Of a stretch of 35,284 nt of DNA, positions 1 through 8,184 are shown piece by piece (within the stretch, counting starts at the first letter, position 1; every line of letters begins with the position of its first letter). Location of the stretch: positions 1 to 35,284 of the forward strand of contig CAZABP010000046.1 in the NCBI GenBank assembly GCA_964483245.1, in the 5' to 3' direction. This DNA is from CAZABP01 sp964483245. GTDB taxonomy: Bacteria; Planctomycetota; UBA1135; UBA2386. The position numbers were made by a program, and so were the translations under genes. The notes beneath the pieces were generated by a model. The model had not been told where the DNA came from. It made no database searches and saw only the letters and a program-made list of their open reading frames with translations.

Positions 1-1908
1 GGTCGCGCTCAGCACTTCGCGGCCGGTCGTGATGCGCACCGGCACGTCGCGCCCGCCGACGCGGTTCCACTCGTAGTGCCGCTCGCGGCCGCCGGCCTCG
101 CGCAGCCGGACGACGAGGCGGTCGCGCACCTCGACTTCGTCGTAGAGGCAGTTCTCGATCCGGAACACGCCCTCGGCTGCTGCGGCGATCCGCGCGCCGC
201 GGAACGCCTGTGCGAACGGCAGCCGGCCACAGAAGTCGCGCCCAGCCCACAGCCACAGCCGGTCGACCAACGCCGCGCCGAGCCTCGCTGCGTCCTGGTC
301 GCCATACTTCTTGCCGGAGATCGCCGTCACCGGCGCGCTCCACGCCGCCGGGTGGACGCGGAACCCGCGGAACCCGCCGAGCGCGACGGTGCCAGCAACG
401 GACCGCTGGCCGAGCCAGACCTGGTCGGTTCCAGGCGTCTTCGCTTCGAACTTCGCGCGCAGCTCGTGCGGCCGGTCGGGATACGCATACGCAGCGTCCC
501 ATGCCTCATGCAGCGCCGCGACGCCGTCGCCAGTCGGCTCCCCCGGCGCGGCGGCGCCTGCCGGCTGCGGCTCGTCGCAGCTCAGCGTCAGCTGCATCAC
601 ATCGAAGAAGCCGGTCGCCGGGTAGCGCGTCTCCACCCGCAACGACACCGGGACGAGCCACGTGCCGAGGCGCGCGTAGGCACGCCGTTCCACTTCCGCT
701 GGCTCGTCGCCGAGTGCCGCCTGCATGGTGTCGCGGCCGATGACGAGGTAGCCATCCGCCTCACTCTGGAGCAACCAGTTCTGCGTGATCGCATGCTCCG
801 CCTCCGCGAGCCGCAGCCCGGTGATCCGTCCGCCATCGAGGGCGAACAGATCCCCGAGCATCCAGTCAGGCGGCGGTCCGTCCACGCCGATCACGCCGCG
901 TTGCATCTGCACGAGCCGGTGCGCCGCAGCCAGTGCGTCGAACGAGGGCCGGCGCAGATCGGCGAACGCCTGCACCACCGCGCGCTCGATGCGCGCGCGC
1001 AGCGCGGCCGGTGGGGCTCCGCGAAGCTCCAGCACTGGCGCGCCATCCGCCGCGAGCCGGAAGCTCCCCTCGTGCCGCTGCAGTGCGTCGCCGGCCTCAC
1101 CCTGTCGCTGCGTGACCGCGACGAACGTGCCGGTGCAGGACGGCCTCGGCTCCGGCCACCGCGCCCACCGCTCGTAGGCCGCGCGGAGCGCCTGCATCGC
1201 CTCCGCGCATCCAGCTTCATCCGGCTGCAACGTCGTCCAGTCGACGACCTCGGCGCGCACGATCTTCGCGTTCGCCATCGACGCCGGCTCACTCCAGCCC
1301 AGTTCGAGCGGCCGCTGCGCGACCAACGCTTCGCGCTGTTCGCGCGCCTGCAGCCGGACCGTAACGAGGCCCTGCTCGCCACCGGCGTCGTCGTAGCTGA
1401 CGCGCAGCACCAGATCGACCGGGACCGCAGCGTCGTTGCGCAGCGCGATCGCCGTCGCGCGCATGCGCTCCCCGTCCACCGTCGCATGCGTCTCGCTCAG
1501 CCGGCCGACTGTGACCGGCGACTCCGGCTGCGGCGCACCGCGATGGAACACGGCGCGCGCGACGTCGACGCGGAGGTTCTTGGCGTCGGCCGCGCCGCGG
1601 AACTGCAGCAGGAACTTGCGGCTGCCGCGGGCCGCGACGCCGTTCCCCCACCGCGCGGCGTGCGGCATCGGCGCGCGCGCAACGAGCTGCGGTTTTGCAT
1701 CCTTGCCGGCGAGGATGCGGAACAGCATCGGCTCGCAGGCGAGCGCGCCGCCGTTGCGCACCTCGACTTCGCACAGCACCGAGTCGCCGACCGCGCGCTT
1801 CGCCGAGACCACGCGGCAGCGCAGGTCCTCGAGGCGCCCGTCGGCGAACTCCGGCGCCTGTGCTCCGAGCGCGGCCAACACCCAAGGCAGCAGCAACGCG
1901 TGCTTCAT
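1..1908 (-). CDS. Secreted protein with two DUF3386-like regions, partial (C-terminus off window)
   Basis: The frame is open for 636 codons from ATG at 1908 and runs off the left edge. The N-terminus has a signal peptide (hydrophobic residues about 4-16, ending near GAQA). Residues about 20-230 look like an all-beta region of unknown family. Residues about 235-400 and again from about 445 begin with a short helix of the form ALxxAYxxxxxxP followed by beta-rich sequence, which reminds me of the DUF3386 fold, here apparently duplicated; that family call is tentative. A GTG at 1917 is an in-frame alternative start. It lies 35 bp downstream of the YkgJ-like gene on the same strand and may be co-transcribed. 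The true coding strand was chosen because the translation has a clean signal peptide and normal composition, whereas the plus-strand frame over it is Arg/Ala-rich nonsense. Function unknown. Confidence 0.75.
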   Translation of the reverse strand, partial: MKHALLLPWVLAALGAQAPEFADGRLEDLRCRVVSAKRAVGDSVLCEVEVRNGGALACEPMLFRILAGKDAKPQLVARAPMPHAARWGNGVAARGSRKFLLQFRGAADAKNLRVDVARAVFHRGAPQPESPVTVGRLSETHATVDGERMRATAIALRNDAAVPVDLVLRVSYDDAGGEQGLVTVRLQAREQREALVAQRPLELGWSEPASMANAKIVRAEVVDWTTLQPDEAGCAEAMQALRAAYERWARWPEPRPSCTGTFVAVTQRQGEAGDALQRHEGSFRLAADGAPVLELRGAPPAALRARIERAVVQAFADLRRPSFDALAAAHRLVQMQRGVIGVDGPPPDWMLGDLFALDGGRITGLRLAEAEHAITQNWLLQSEADGYLVIGRDTMQAALGDEPAEVERRAYARLGTWLVPVSLRVETRYPATGFFDVMQLTLSCDEPQPAGAAAPGEPTGDGVAALHEAWDAAYAYPDRPHELRAKFEAKTPGTDQVWLGQRSVAGTVALGGFRGFRVHPAAWSAPVTAISGKKYGDQDAARLGAALVDRLWLWAGRDFCGRLPFAQAFRGARIAAAAEGVFRIENCLYDEVEVRDRLVVRLREAGGRERHYEWNRVGGRDVPVRITTGREVLSAT

Positions 1909-1943
1909 GCGATGCACGTAGCGCAGCCGGCGCGGCGCGTCCC

Positions 1944-2312
1944 CTACTGCGGTGAAGTTCCCGGACCCGGGCGGAGCCGGATCCCCGGGCAGACGCGCAT
2001 CGCTTCCGCCAGCACCTGCGGGTCGTCACGCAGCTCCGGCCAGAACGGCCAGGTGCGGCATTGCGCCGGGCGCGCCGCGTAGACCGTGCAGGTCGCGGCT
2101 GCTCCATCCTGCAGGAAGACGCAGCGCCCGCCGAGGCCATCCTTCAGCCGGTCACCGGACGCCGCGACGAAGCGCGCGCGGAAGGCCGCGTCCGACATCC
2201 CGAGCTGCACCGCGAGCTGCGCGATCTCCTGCGCGTCGACGCGCACGACCCCTTCGGGGCGTGCGCAGCAGTTGCCGCTGCGCTGGCAGGCGAACGTGAA
2301 CGGGTAGTCCAT
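1944..2312 (-). CDS. YkgJ-family cysteine cluster protein
   Basis: A 122-aa cytoplasmic protein of the YkgJ/CxxCxxCC family (PF03692), thought to bind zinc or iron. The family hallmark is visible: an N-terminal Cys at 9 with a CC pair at 15-16, then Cys 64, Cys 75, Cys 85 and Cys 108 with the typical 'ARPxxCRxWPFWPE' context around residues 80-92. ATG at 2312 is chosen; a GTG at 2315 directly precedes it. No Shine-Dalgarno is visible because the 69-bp palindrome ends only about 9 bp upstream of the start. The exact biochemical role of the family is not settled. It sits between the kinase and the partial secreted protein, all on the minus strand. Confidence 0.88.
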   Translation of the reverse strand: MDYPFTFACQRSGNCCARPEGVVRVDAQEIAQLAVQLGMSDAAFRARFVAASGDRLKDGLGGRCVFLQDGAAATCTVYAARPAQCRTWPFWPELRDDPQVLAEAMRVCPGIRLRPGPGTSPQ

Positions 2313-2321
2313 CACCAGAAA

Positions 2322-2390
2322 TGGGAGAAATGGAATCTGACCCCAACTCTCCCGAATCGGGAGGGTTGGGGTCAGATTCCATCTCTCCCA
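2322..2390. repeat. 69-bp near-perfect palindrome, REP-like element copy 1
   Basis: Two 34-bp arms (2322-2355 and 2357-2390) are reverse complements with two mismatches around a single-base centre. The core reads GGTTGGGGTCAGATTCCA. The element fills the whole gap between the kinase stop codon (2392-2394) and the YkgJ start. It is related to the repeats at 26810-27008 and 28747-28815, which carry TTGGTGTCAGACTCCAA. It could fold into a very stable RNA or DNA hairpin, but there is no T-tract, so it is not a classical terminator. REP/RAYT-type origin is possible; no transposase is present here. Confidence 0.85.
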
Positions 2391-2391
2391 A

Positions 2392-3429
2392 TCACAACCA
2401 CCGCCGGCGCTTGCGCGGCTTGGGGGGCTCCTGCGCCGGCTGGGCTTCGGCGGCGCGGCGCTCGAGATAGGCGCGGATCTCGTTGACGAGGGCCTGCGGT
2501 GACTGGAACCGGATCTCCTTCTCCTTCGCCATCATCTTCTCGATGAAGTAGTGCACCTGCGGCGCGAGCGCGAGCCGGCGGATCGCCTCGCCAGACAGCG
2601 CCTCGAGCACCTGCCGGCGCAGGATCTCTTCGCTGGTGGTCCCTTCGAACGGCAGGGAACCGGTCACGAGGTGGTACAGCGTCGCGCCGAGCGCGTAGAT
2701 ATCGGCCCGCACGTCGAGTCCGCCGCCACGCGCCTGCTCTGGGGCGATGTAGGCCGCAGTCCCGGCGGTCGTTGCGCCGGACTCGTCGCCGGCAGCGACG
2801 GCGAAGCCGAGATCGATCAACACCGCCCGCCGCTCGTCGGTCCACAGGATGTTGCCCGGCTTGATGTCGCGGTGCACGAGGCCGCGCTCGTGCAACGTCG
2901 TCAGCGCGCTCGCGATCTGCGCGACGGCCTCGAGCGCATCCACCTCGTCGAGGCGGCCCTGCTCCGCGAGCAGATCCTGCAGCGAACGCCCCGGCACGAC
3001 CTCCATCGCGCAGTAGATGGTCTCCCCTTCGCGGGCGACTCGGATCCCACGCACGAGATGCGGCGAGCTGATCTCGGTCAGCAGCTTGGATTCGCGGACG
3101 AAGCGGCCGGCAGCGACCGGATCGCGCGCCAGCTCCGGCAGCAGGATCTTCAGCGCGACGAGGTCGCCGGTCGTCCGATCGCGTGCCCGCCAGACGCGGG
3201 CGGTGCCACCCTCGCCGAGCAGCTCGAGCAGCTCGTAGCGCTTGAGCTCCGGCCTGCGGCCGGCGTCGGTGCGCTGCCACTCGGCCCATCGCTCCGGCGT
3301 CACGGCACCCTTGGCGACGAGAGTTGCGAGCGGATCCGCCGATCCCAACGCGGCGCGCACGTCCTCGACCGTCAGCAGTTGCTGCTTGACCAGGAGCGCC
3401 AGGAACTGCGGATCGACCTTCGGCTTCAC
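2392..3429 (-). CDS. Hanks-type serine/threonine protein kinase
   Basis: A 345-aa cytosolic kinase with no transmembrane segment. Residues 1-62 form a helical N-terminal region. The kinase domain covers about 64-325: glycine-rich loop GEGGTA at 72-77, catalytic Lys 94 in VALKIL, catalytic loop HRDIKPGN from 185, magnesium-binding motif DLG at 205-207 in place of the usual DFG, and APE at 228-230. The motifs needed for catalysis are present, so it should be active. The C-terminus is a basic, Pro-rich tail ending in KRRRWL. It is transcribed away from the ClpC-like AAA+ gene with a 129-bp shared intergenic region. Substrates are unknown; the divergent unfoldase is a guess at a partner, nothing more. 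Confidence 0.95.
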   Translation of the reverse strand: MKPKVDPQFLALLVKQQLLTVEDVRAALGSADPLATLVAKGAVTPERWAEWQRTDAGRRPELKRYELLELLGEGGTARVWRARDRTTGDLVALKILLPELARDPVAAGRFVRESKLLTEISSPHLVRGIRVAREGETIYCAMEVVPGRSLQDLLAEQGRLDEVDALEAVAQIASALTTLHERGLVHRDIKPGNILWTDERRAVLIDLGFAVAAGDESGATTAGTAAYIAPEQARGGGLDVRADIYALGATLYHLVTGSLPFEGTTSEEILRRQVLEALSGEAIRRLALAPQVHYFIEKMMAKEKEIRFQSPQALVNEIRAYLERRAAEAQPAQEPPKPRKRRRWL

Positions 3430-3558
3430 GTCGGTGCTGTGGCGTGCGGAAGGTCCAGCAGCGACGGCCTCGCGTCAAGTTCGGTGCGGTCGCGCACCGA
3501 AAGAAGGTCTGCGCGCACGCGCGGCTTTCAGCGATTCCTCGATCGACCCGGAGCGGAC

Positions 3559-4893
3559 GTGAAGCAACCCGAGGCCAATGTCGTGATCAAGTACTTCGAC
3601 TTGATCGACGAGTTCATCAAGGTGCGTTGCTGTCCGGACGAGTTGATCCAGGACCTGTTGCAGCAACCGGTGACGAACAAGGTCTCGTACCGCCGGCGCG
3701 TCGTCGAAGTCTGCATCCCGGACTTCGCCTCGCGCGTGCTGTCGGCCGTGACCCGGCTGGACGAGGAATACGACGCCGAGATCGTCGAGGAGATGCTGTA
3801 CCAGATCAGCATCGAGGTGAACCCGAGCCTCGAGATCCACCAGGTCGCGCTGCCGGCGCCGAACGAGCAGGAGCAGCTGCTGCCGGTGCGCGCCGGCGCG
3901 CCATCCGACCGGAGCTCGCTGTATCGCCGCGTGCTCGGGCTCGAGAAGTCGCTGCGCGCGCAGATCATCGGCCAGGACGAAGCGGTGCACGGCCTCGTGC
4001 GCGCGGTCAAGAAGGCCGCGGTCGGGCTCAAGCGCCCGGGCACGCCGATCGGGACGTTCCTGTTCGTCGGCCGCACCGGGACCGGCAAGACCGAGCTGGC
4101 CAAGGCGCTGGCGCGGACGCTGTTCGACGATCCGGGCCGGCTCGTGCGCGTCGACTGCTCCGAGTACGCGCTGCCGCACGAGTACGCCAAGCTGATCGGC
4201 TCGCCGCCCGGCTACATCGGCCACAGCGAGGGTGGCTTCCTGACCGAGGCGGTGCGCAAGCGGAAGAACTGCATCGTGCTGTTCGACGAGATCGAGAAGG
4301 CGCACCACAAGGTCCACAACCTGCTGCTGCAGCTCCTCGACGAAGGCGTGCTGACCGACAGCAAGGGACAGATCGTCTCGTTCGCGAAGACGATCGTGAT
4401 CCTGACCAGCAACCTCGGGATCGAGCACATCGACGCGGTGCGCTCGCGGATGGGCTTCAGCCGTGCGCAGGCCGACGCCTACTACGGCAGCGACATCAAG
4501 CAGCTGACGATCGAGGCGATGAAGCAGGAGTTCCGCCCCGAGTTCATCAACCGGATCGACGAGGTCATCGCGTTCAACGCGCTCGACCTGAAGGTCTGTG
4601 GCCGGATCGCGCAGCGGATGCTGCGCGAGATCGCCGACCTGCTGGCGCGCAACGGAATCCGCGTGGATCTGTCGCCGAGCCTGAAGACGATCCTGGCGAA
4701 GCAGGGGTTCTCCGACGAATACGGCGCGCGTGAGCTGCGCCGGCTGATCAAGCGCAAGGTCGAGGATCCGCTGACCGAGCTGATCCTGACGCACGAGCTC
4801 GGCCCGGGCTCGCACATCGCGGCCCGCGTGCGCAGCGGCGAACCGGCATTCGAGCTGGTCATCGAGCGCAAGGGTCTGAGCTCCGCGGTCTAG
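3559..4893 (+). CDS. Single-ring ClpC/ClpB-D2-like AAA+ ATPase
   Basis: A 444-aa ATPase resembling only the second (D2) module of ClpA/ClpB/ClpC. Residues 1-100 form an acidic helical N-domain I do not recognise. Residues 135-444 hold Walker A GRTGTGKT (171-178), pore loop GYIG (218-221), Walker B IVLFDE (239-244), arginine-finger region NRID (331-334) and sensor-2 GARELRR (389-395), then the D2-small domain. The tripeptide MGF at 298-300 sits in the position of the ClpC VGF loop that docks on ClpP, so association with a protease is plausible. The start is GTG 3559, with GGAG five bases upstream; the frame stays open far upstream, but that part is antisense to the kinase. ClpX is excluded by the HSP100-type motifs and lack of a zinc finger. 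Confidence 0.93.
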   Translation: MKQPEANVVIKYFDLIDEFIKVRCCPDELIQDLLQQPVTNKVSYRRRVVEVCIPDFASRVLSAVTRLDEEYDAEIVEEMLYQISIEVNPSLEIHQVALPAPNEQEQLLPVRAGAPSDRSSLYRRVLGLEKSLRAQIIGQDEAVHGLVRAVKKAAVGLKRPGTPIGTFLFVGRTGTGKTELAKALARTLFDDPGRLVRVDCSEYALPHEYAKLIGSPPGYIGHSEGGFLTEAVRKRKNCIVLFDEIEKAHHKVHNLLLQLLDEGVLTDSKGQIVSFAKTIVILTSNLGIEHIDAVRSRMGFSRAQADAYYGSDIKQLTIEAMKQEFRPEFINRIDEVIAFNALDLKVCGRIAQRMLREIADLLARNGIRVDLSPSLKTILAKQGFSDEYGARELRRLIKRKVEDPLTELILTHELGPGSHIAARVRSGEPAFELVIERKGLSSAV

Positions 4894-5015
4894 GCGCTGG
4901 TTCTCGAGTCCCCGCTGCGTCCGACCGGCTGCGGCGGCCGCCGGGCTGCGTCGCGCATCCTCGAGGGACCTCGTGGGAGCGTTCTCACCCGGGCGCTGCC
5001 GGGCACGCGCGCGGT

Positions 5016-6383
5016 ATGGTGCCGCGCATGCCCGCGCCCGCGCTCGCGCTGACGTTCCTGCTGCTCGCCCCCCCACCAGCCCAGGACCCGGGCGTCGTCG
5101 CCTGGTACGAGCTCGGCGGCGAACGGCGAGCGATCGCCAAGGCGGAGCTGGCGATGGAGCTGGCGCAGCGGCTGCGGCGCAAGGAGCGCGGCAAGCAGGC
5201 GCTGCAGCAGCTGGTCGACCTGGCGCTGGTCCGCGCAGCGGCCACGCGCGAAGGGCTGATGCCCTCGCCGCAGGAGGTGCGGGACTGGGTCGAGCAGCTC
5301 GCGGGACGGCTGCGCAAGGTCGGCGAGGACCTCGACAAGCAGATCCGCGCGCAAGGCATGACCAGCGCGGAGTTCTCCGAGTACGCCGCACTGAGCATGG
5401 CGCACGAGCGGCTGGTGCGCCGCGAGCTCGGGTTGGCGGCCGGGCAGCCGGTCGACCAGGCGGCGCTGCAGCTCTGGCTGCAGGAGGCGCGCACCAAGCA
5501 GCCGGTCGAGACCGACGAGGCGAAGCTGCCGCCTGGCATCGTCGCCCTCGTCGCCGGCCGCGAACTGGCGCTGCTCGACCTCGGGCAGCTGCTGTTGCGC
5601 AGCGCCACGCGGCAGGAACGGCATCAGTTCGTGCAGCAGATCGTCTGGCGCACTCTCGTGCAGCGCGAGGCGAAGCGGCTCGGGCTCGAGGTGACCGACG
5701 AAGAGGCGGAGCGCGAGGTCGAGGTGCGGCGCAAGCAGTTCGAGGCGAGCGGACGGCTGCGCGGCGTCGCCTTCGACGCGTTGCTGCAGGCAGAGGGGAC
5801 GACGCCGCAGGAACTGGCACGCTCGCCGGTGCTGCGCGCACACATCCTCGAGCAGAAGATCGTGCGCCAGCTGCTGCCGGAGGAGCGCATGCAGCAGCGG
5901 CTGCGCGAGGAACCGGAGGCGGTGCAAGGGCAGTACGGCGCGCGGCGGCGGATTGCGTGGATCTTCGTCGAGGCGCCGGTGCCGGAAGGCGCGGCGAAGC
6001 CGACGCCGGAGCAGCGCGAACAGGCTGAGGCCGAAGCGGCGCGCCTGCGCGAGCGGATCACCGGCGGGGACGCCTTCGACAAGGTCGCGCGCGAAATCAG
6101 CGACGACGTCGAGAGCCGGATCGCCGGCGGCGACGTCGGCTGGCAGTTCCGACTCGGCGAAGGGCGGATCCCGCCGGCGGTGCGCGCGGCGGCATTCGAG
6201 CTGCGGCGCGACGAGGTCTCGCGGCCGATCGCGGTGCCGGGCGGCGCGGCGCTCGTGACCGTGACCGGGATCGAAGCAGAGCCGCACCCCGAAGTGCTCA
6301 AGCAGCGGATGCGCGACAGCGAGGTGGAGCGGTTGCGCCGCCAGTGGCTGACCGACGCGAAGCTGGAGCTGGTGCAAGGATGA
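5016..6383 (+). CDS. Secreted parvulin-type peptidyl-prolyl isomerase (SurA/PrsA-like)
   Basis: A 455-aa envelope protein. An N-terminal signal peptide (hydrophobic residues about 7-20, ending near PPPAQD) is followed by a long charged helical region (about 30-300) of the SurA-N chaperone kind. A parvulin domain lies at about 310-430, with the family features RRRIAWIFVEAP, FDKVAREISDD, GGDVGW and a final VTVTGIE strand. Parvulins isomerise proline bonds and assist folding of exported proteins. An ATG at 5028 is an equally possible start. Its stop codon overlaps the start of the cupin gene (ATGA), so the two are probably co-transcribed. Confidence 0.9.
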   Translation: MVPRMPAPALALTFLLLAPPPAQDPGVVAWYELGGERRAIAKAELAMELAQRLRRKERGKQALQQLVDLALVRAAATREGLMPSPQEVRDWVEQLAGRLRKVGEDLDKQIRAQGMTSAEFSEYAALSMAHERLVRRELGLAAGQPVDQAALQLWLQEARTKQPVETDEAKLPPGIVALVAGRELALLDLGQLLLRSATRQERHQFVQQIVWRTLVQREAKRLGLEVTDEEAEREVEVRRKQFEASGRLRGVAFDALLQAEGTTPQELARSPVLRAHILEQKIVRQLLPEERMQQRLREEPEAVQGQYGARRRIAWIFVEAPVPEGAAKPTPEQREQAEAEAARLRERITGGDAFDKVAREISDDVESRIAGGDVGWQFRLGEGRIPPAVRAAAFELRRDEVSRPIAVPGGAALVTVTGIEAEPHPEVLKQRMRDSEVERLRRQWLTDAKLELVQG

Positions 6384-7159
6384 CCCCGGCGCCGCTCGCG
6401 CTTTCCAGCGAAGGCGCGCTGCGCCGCTGCCGGACCGACCTGCGGTGGCTGACCGAGGTCGCCGTGCTGCGGATCGACGGTCGCGGGATCCGGCTCGATC
6501 CGGAGCTGGACGTCGAGCGCGGCATCGTCGTGCTCAGTGGCACGCACGACCTCGCCGCCGGTGGCGGGACCTGGGGCAGCCGCGGCGTGCGCGACACGCC
6601 ATACGCCGGGCGCCCGTGCGCCGTGTTCGTGCCGCCGCGGCACGCGTTCGCGGCGCAAGGCGGACCGGGCGAGTTGTTGTTGTTCGCGGCGCGCGTCACG
6701 ACGGCGGCAGCCCCGCAACCAGCGAAGCGACCGCTGCTGCCGTTGGCCGGCAGCAACAAGGTGTTCGACGCGCAGAGCGGCGGCTGGCAGCGACTCGAGG
6801 ATCTGCCGGACACGCCGGAAGCGCTGCTGCCGCGGCGGATCGAGCGCGAAGAGATCGGCGACTGCGTCGTCGAGGCGGTGTTCCCGGTCGGGTTCAAGGC
6901 GCGCGCGCTCAGTCTGTTCGAGACGGTCGTGCCAGCCGGGCAGTCGTGGCGCGTACCGGCGCGCGCCGCGCATGCCGTCGAGGAGCTGCTGTACGTGCGC
7001 ACCGACAGCAGCGCAGCCGTGCGCACCGATGAGCGCGAGGCGGCCATCCAAGGCGAAGCGGTCCTGCCGCTCGCGCAGCGCGCGCAATTGATCGTGCGCG
7101 CCGGCGCGACGCCGTGCTACGTCGCGCTCGCGGCCGGCGGCCCGAAGGAAACGACCTGA
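6380..7159 (+). CDS. IolB/KduI-like double-cupin protein
   Basis: A 259-aa protein with two cupin halves. The first half (about 45-120) closely follows the IolB/KduI pattern: VVLSGTHDLAAGG, a Trp-Gly-xx-Gly turn, and CAVFVPPRHAF. IolB isomerises 5-deoxy-glucuronate in inositol breakdown; KduI acts on a pectin-derived uronate. The second half, which binds the metal in the family, looks weakened. The expected HxH before the E-E-x-Y segment is reduced to a single His in ARAAHAVEELLY, and the distal His position seems to be Gln in AQRAQLIV. No inositol or pectin genes are nearby, so substrate and even catalysis are uncertain. ATG 6380 overlaps the preceding stop; the 3' end overlaps ygfZ by 43 bp tail to tail. 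Confidence 0.72.
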   Translation: MTPAPLALSSEGALRRCRTDLRWLTEVAVLRIDGRGIRLDPELDVERGIVVLSGTHDLAAGGGTWGSRGVRDTPYAGRPCAVFVPPRHAFAAQGGPGELLLFAARVTTAAAPQPAKRPLLPLAGSNKVFDAQSGGWQRLEDLPDTPEALLPRRIEREEIGDCVVEAVFPVGFKARALSLFETVVPAGQSWRVPARAAHAVEELLYVRTDSSAAVRTDEREAAIQGEAVLPLAQRAQLIVRAGATPCYVALAAGGPKETT

Positions 7160-8040
7160 GCACGCGCATCGCCGGCGCGCAGCTCGCTGCCGGCAGTCGC
7201 GAGCGGCGCCGGCAGCACCGCGAGCGCCAGCGAACCGTCCGTGCCTGCGATCGCCGTGCTGCTCAGGATGCGCCCGACCGGTTCGCCGTCGTCCGGATCG
7301 ACGACCGGGCTTTGCGCGGGTTGCGGCGCGGCGGTGCAGTCGAGCAGCACGATGCGTCGGTTGACGTGACCATAGGTCGCGATCCGCGCGACGATCTCCT
7401 GGCCGGTGTAGCAGCCCTTCGTGTGGCTCAGGTGATTCTCGATCGGCGCCTCCGGGCCGAGCGTCGTGTCGTTGTAGTCGACGCCGTGGCGCAGCATGCC
7501 GGCGAGCAGGCGCAGCAGCTCGGCGTCCGCCGGCGCGAGCTCGGCCGGTGATGGCGTCCACGGCGCAGGTGCCTCGGACAGCCATGCTGCAAACTCGATC
7601 CCGTGCTGCTGCCAGGCGAGCGCGACTCCCCCGGGCGCCTCGCGCGCGTGTCCAGGCTCGAGTTCGAGCAAGCCCGCGCTGCCGGGGCCGGCGAGCAGGA
7701 CGCCGGCCGGCTCCGGGCGCGCGAGCTGCAGCTTCTCGGTGAAGTGGTAGCGCTCCAGCAGCTCGTGCAGCGCGACGGTCCGCGCCGCTTCGGCCGCGAG
7801 CAGGAACGTGCTGCCGAGCCGGGCTGTCTGCGCGAGTGCCAGCAGCCGCCCCTTGGGGTTCAGGAACGCGGTCGGCCGCACTTCCCGGTCCCGCATCGCG
7901 GCCACGTCCTGAGACGACAGCCGATGCAGGAAATCGGCCGCATCCGGGCCCTCGATGCGGAGGAGCCCGAGGGGACGACCCGGCCACTGCCACGGCCCGT
8001 GGGTCAACAGGAATCGGGCCCTAGCTGCGTAACCTTGCAT
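7117..8040 (-). CDS. ygfZ: YgfZ/GcvT-like folate-binding Fe-S maturation factor
   Basis: A 307-aa cytosolic protein with the YgfZ signature KGCYTGQEIVAR starting at Lys 208 (Cys 210). The N-terminal part has the GcvT-like fold pattern: LGLLRIEGPDAADFLHRLSSQD at about 24-45 and LNPKGRL at about 60-66. YgfZ uses tetrahydrofolate and helps make or repair certain [4Fe-4S] enzymes. Its position divergent from the ISC operon, 144 bp away, fits this role. The C-terminus overlaps the cupin gene on the other strand. Confidence 0.95.
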   Translation of the reverse strand: MQGYAARARFLLTHGPWQWPGRPLGLLRIEGPDAADFLHRLSSQDVAAMRDREVRPTAFLNPKGRLLALAQTARLGSTFLLAAEAARTVALHELLERYHFTEKLQLARPEPAGVLLAGPGSAGLLELEPGHAREAPGGVALAWQQHGIEFAAWLSEAPAPWTPSPAELAPADAELLRLLAGMLRHGVDYNDTTLGPEAPIENHLSHTKGCYTGQEIVARIATYGHVNRRIVLLDCTAAPQPAQSPVVDPDDGEPVGRILSSTAIAGTDGSLALAVLPAPLATAGSELRAGDARAQVVSFGPPAASAT

Positions 8041-8184
8041 TCAGAAAAGGTTTAGGAAGATCGGATTCCCACCCGCAAACCGCTCCAGTCCGGTGCGGAT
8101 CGAGCCGATCGCTTGATATAGAATCAGACCGGTGCTACTTTTTCGAGCCGATTCACGGTGGCCGCAGGGGCCGCCAAAGCAAGC
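8041..8184 (+). promoter_or_regulatory. Divergent ygfZ/isc intergenic promoter region
   Basis: This 144-bp spacer must hold the promoters for ygfZ and the isc operon, and it is more AT-rich than its surroundings. On the plus strand, TTGATA at 8113-8118 lies 17 bp before TACTTT at 8136-8141, a weak but correctly spaced sigma-70-like pair. TAGAAT at 8119-8124 is an alternative -10 element without a matching -35. The 13-bp imperfect dyad TGATATAGAATCA (8115-8127) overlaps both and is a candidate operator for the Rrf2 regulator encoded just downstream. These site assignments are by eye only. Confidence 0.4.

Noticed and set aside
76..2082. A 668-codon plus-strand open frame opposite the first two minus-strand genes.
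   Set aside because: Its product is Arg/Ala/Pro-rich with no domain, while the minus strand encodes a signal-peptide protein and a clear YkgJ protein. Long antisense frames are expected at this GC content.
2322..2390. The palindrome read as a rho-independent terminator for the kinase gene.
   Set aside because: The hairpin is strong, but no T-tract follows on either strand and the sequence recurs as a repeat family; a termination role may be secondary.
3475..5841. A 788-codon minus-strand open frame across the AAA+ and parvulin genes.
   Set aside because: It is a shadow of two genes with unmistakable motifs on the plus strand.
8113..8141. A classical E. coli type 1 IscR site in the isc promoter.
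   Set aside because: I could not find the long type 1 consensus; only a short 13-bp dyad is present, so the operator is listed as tentative.
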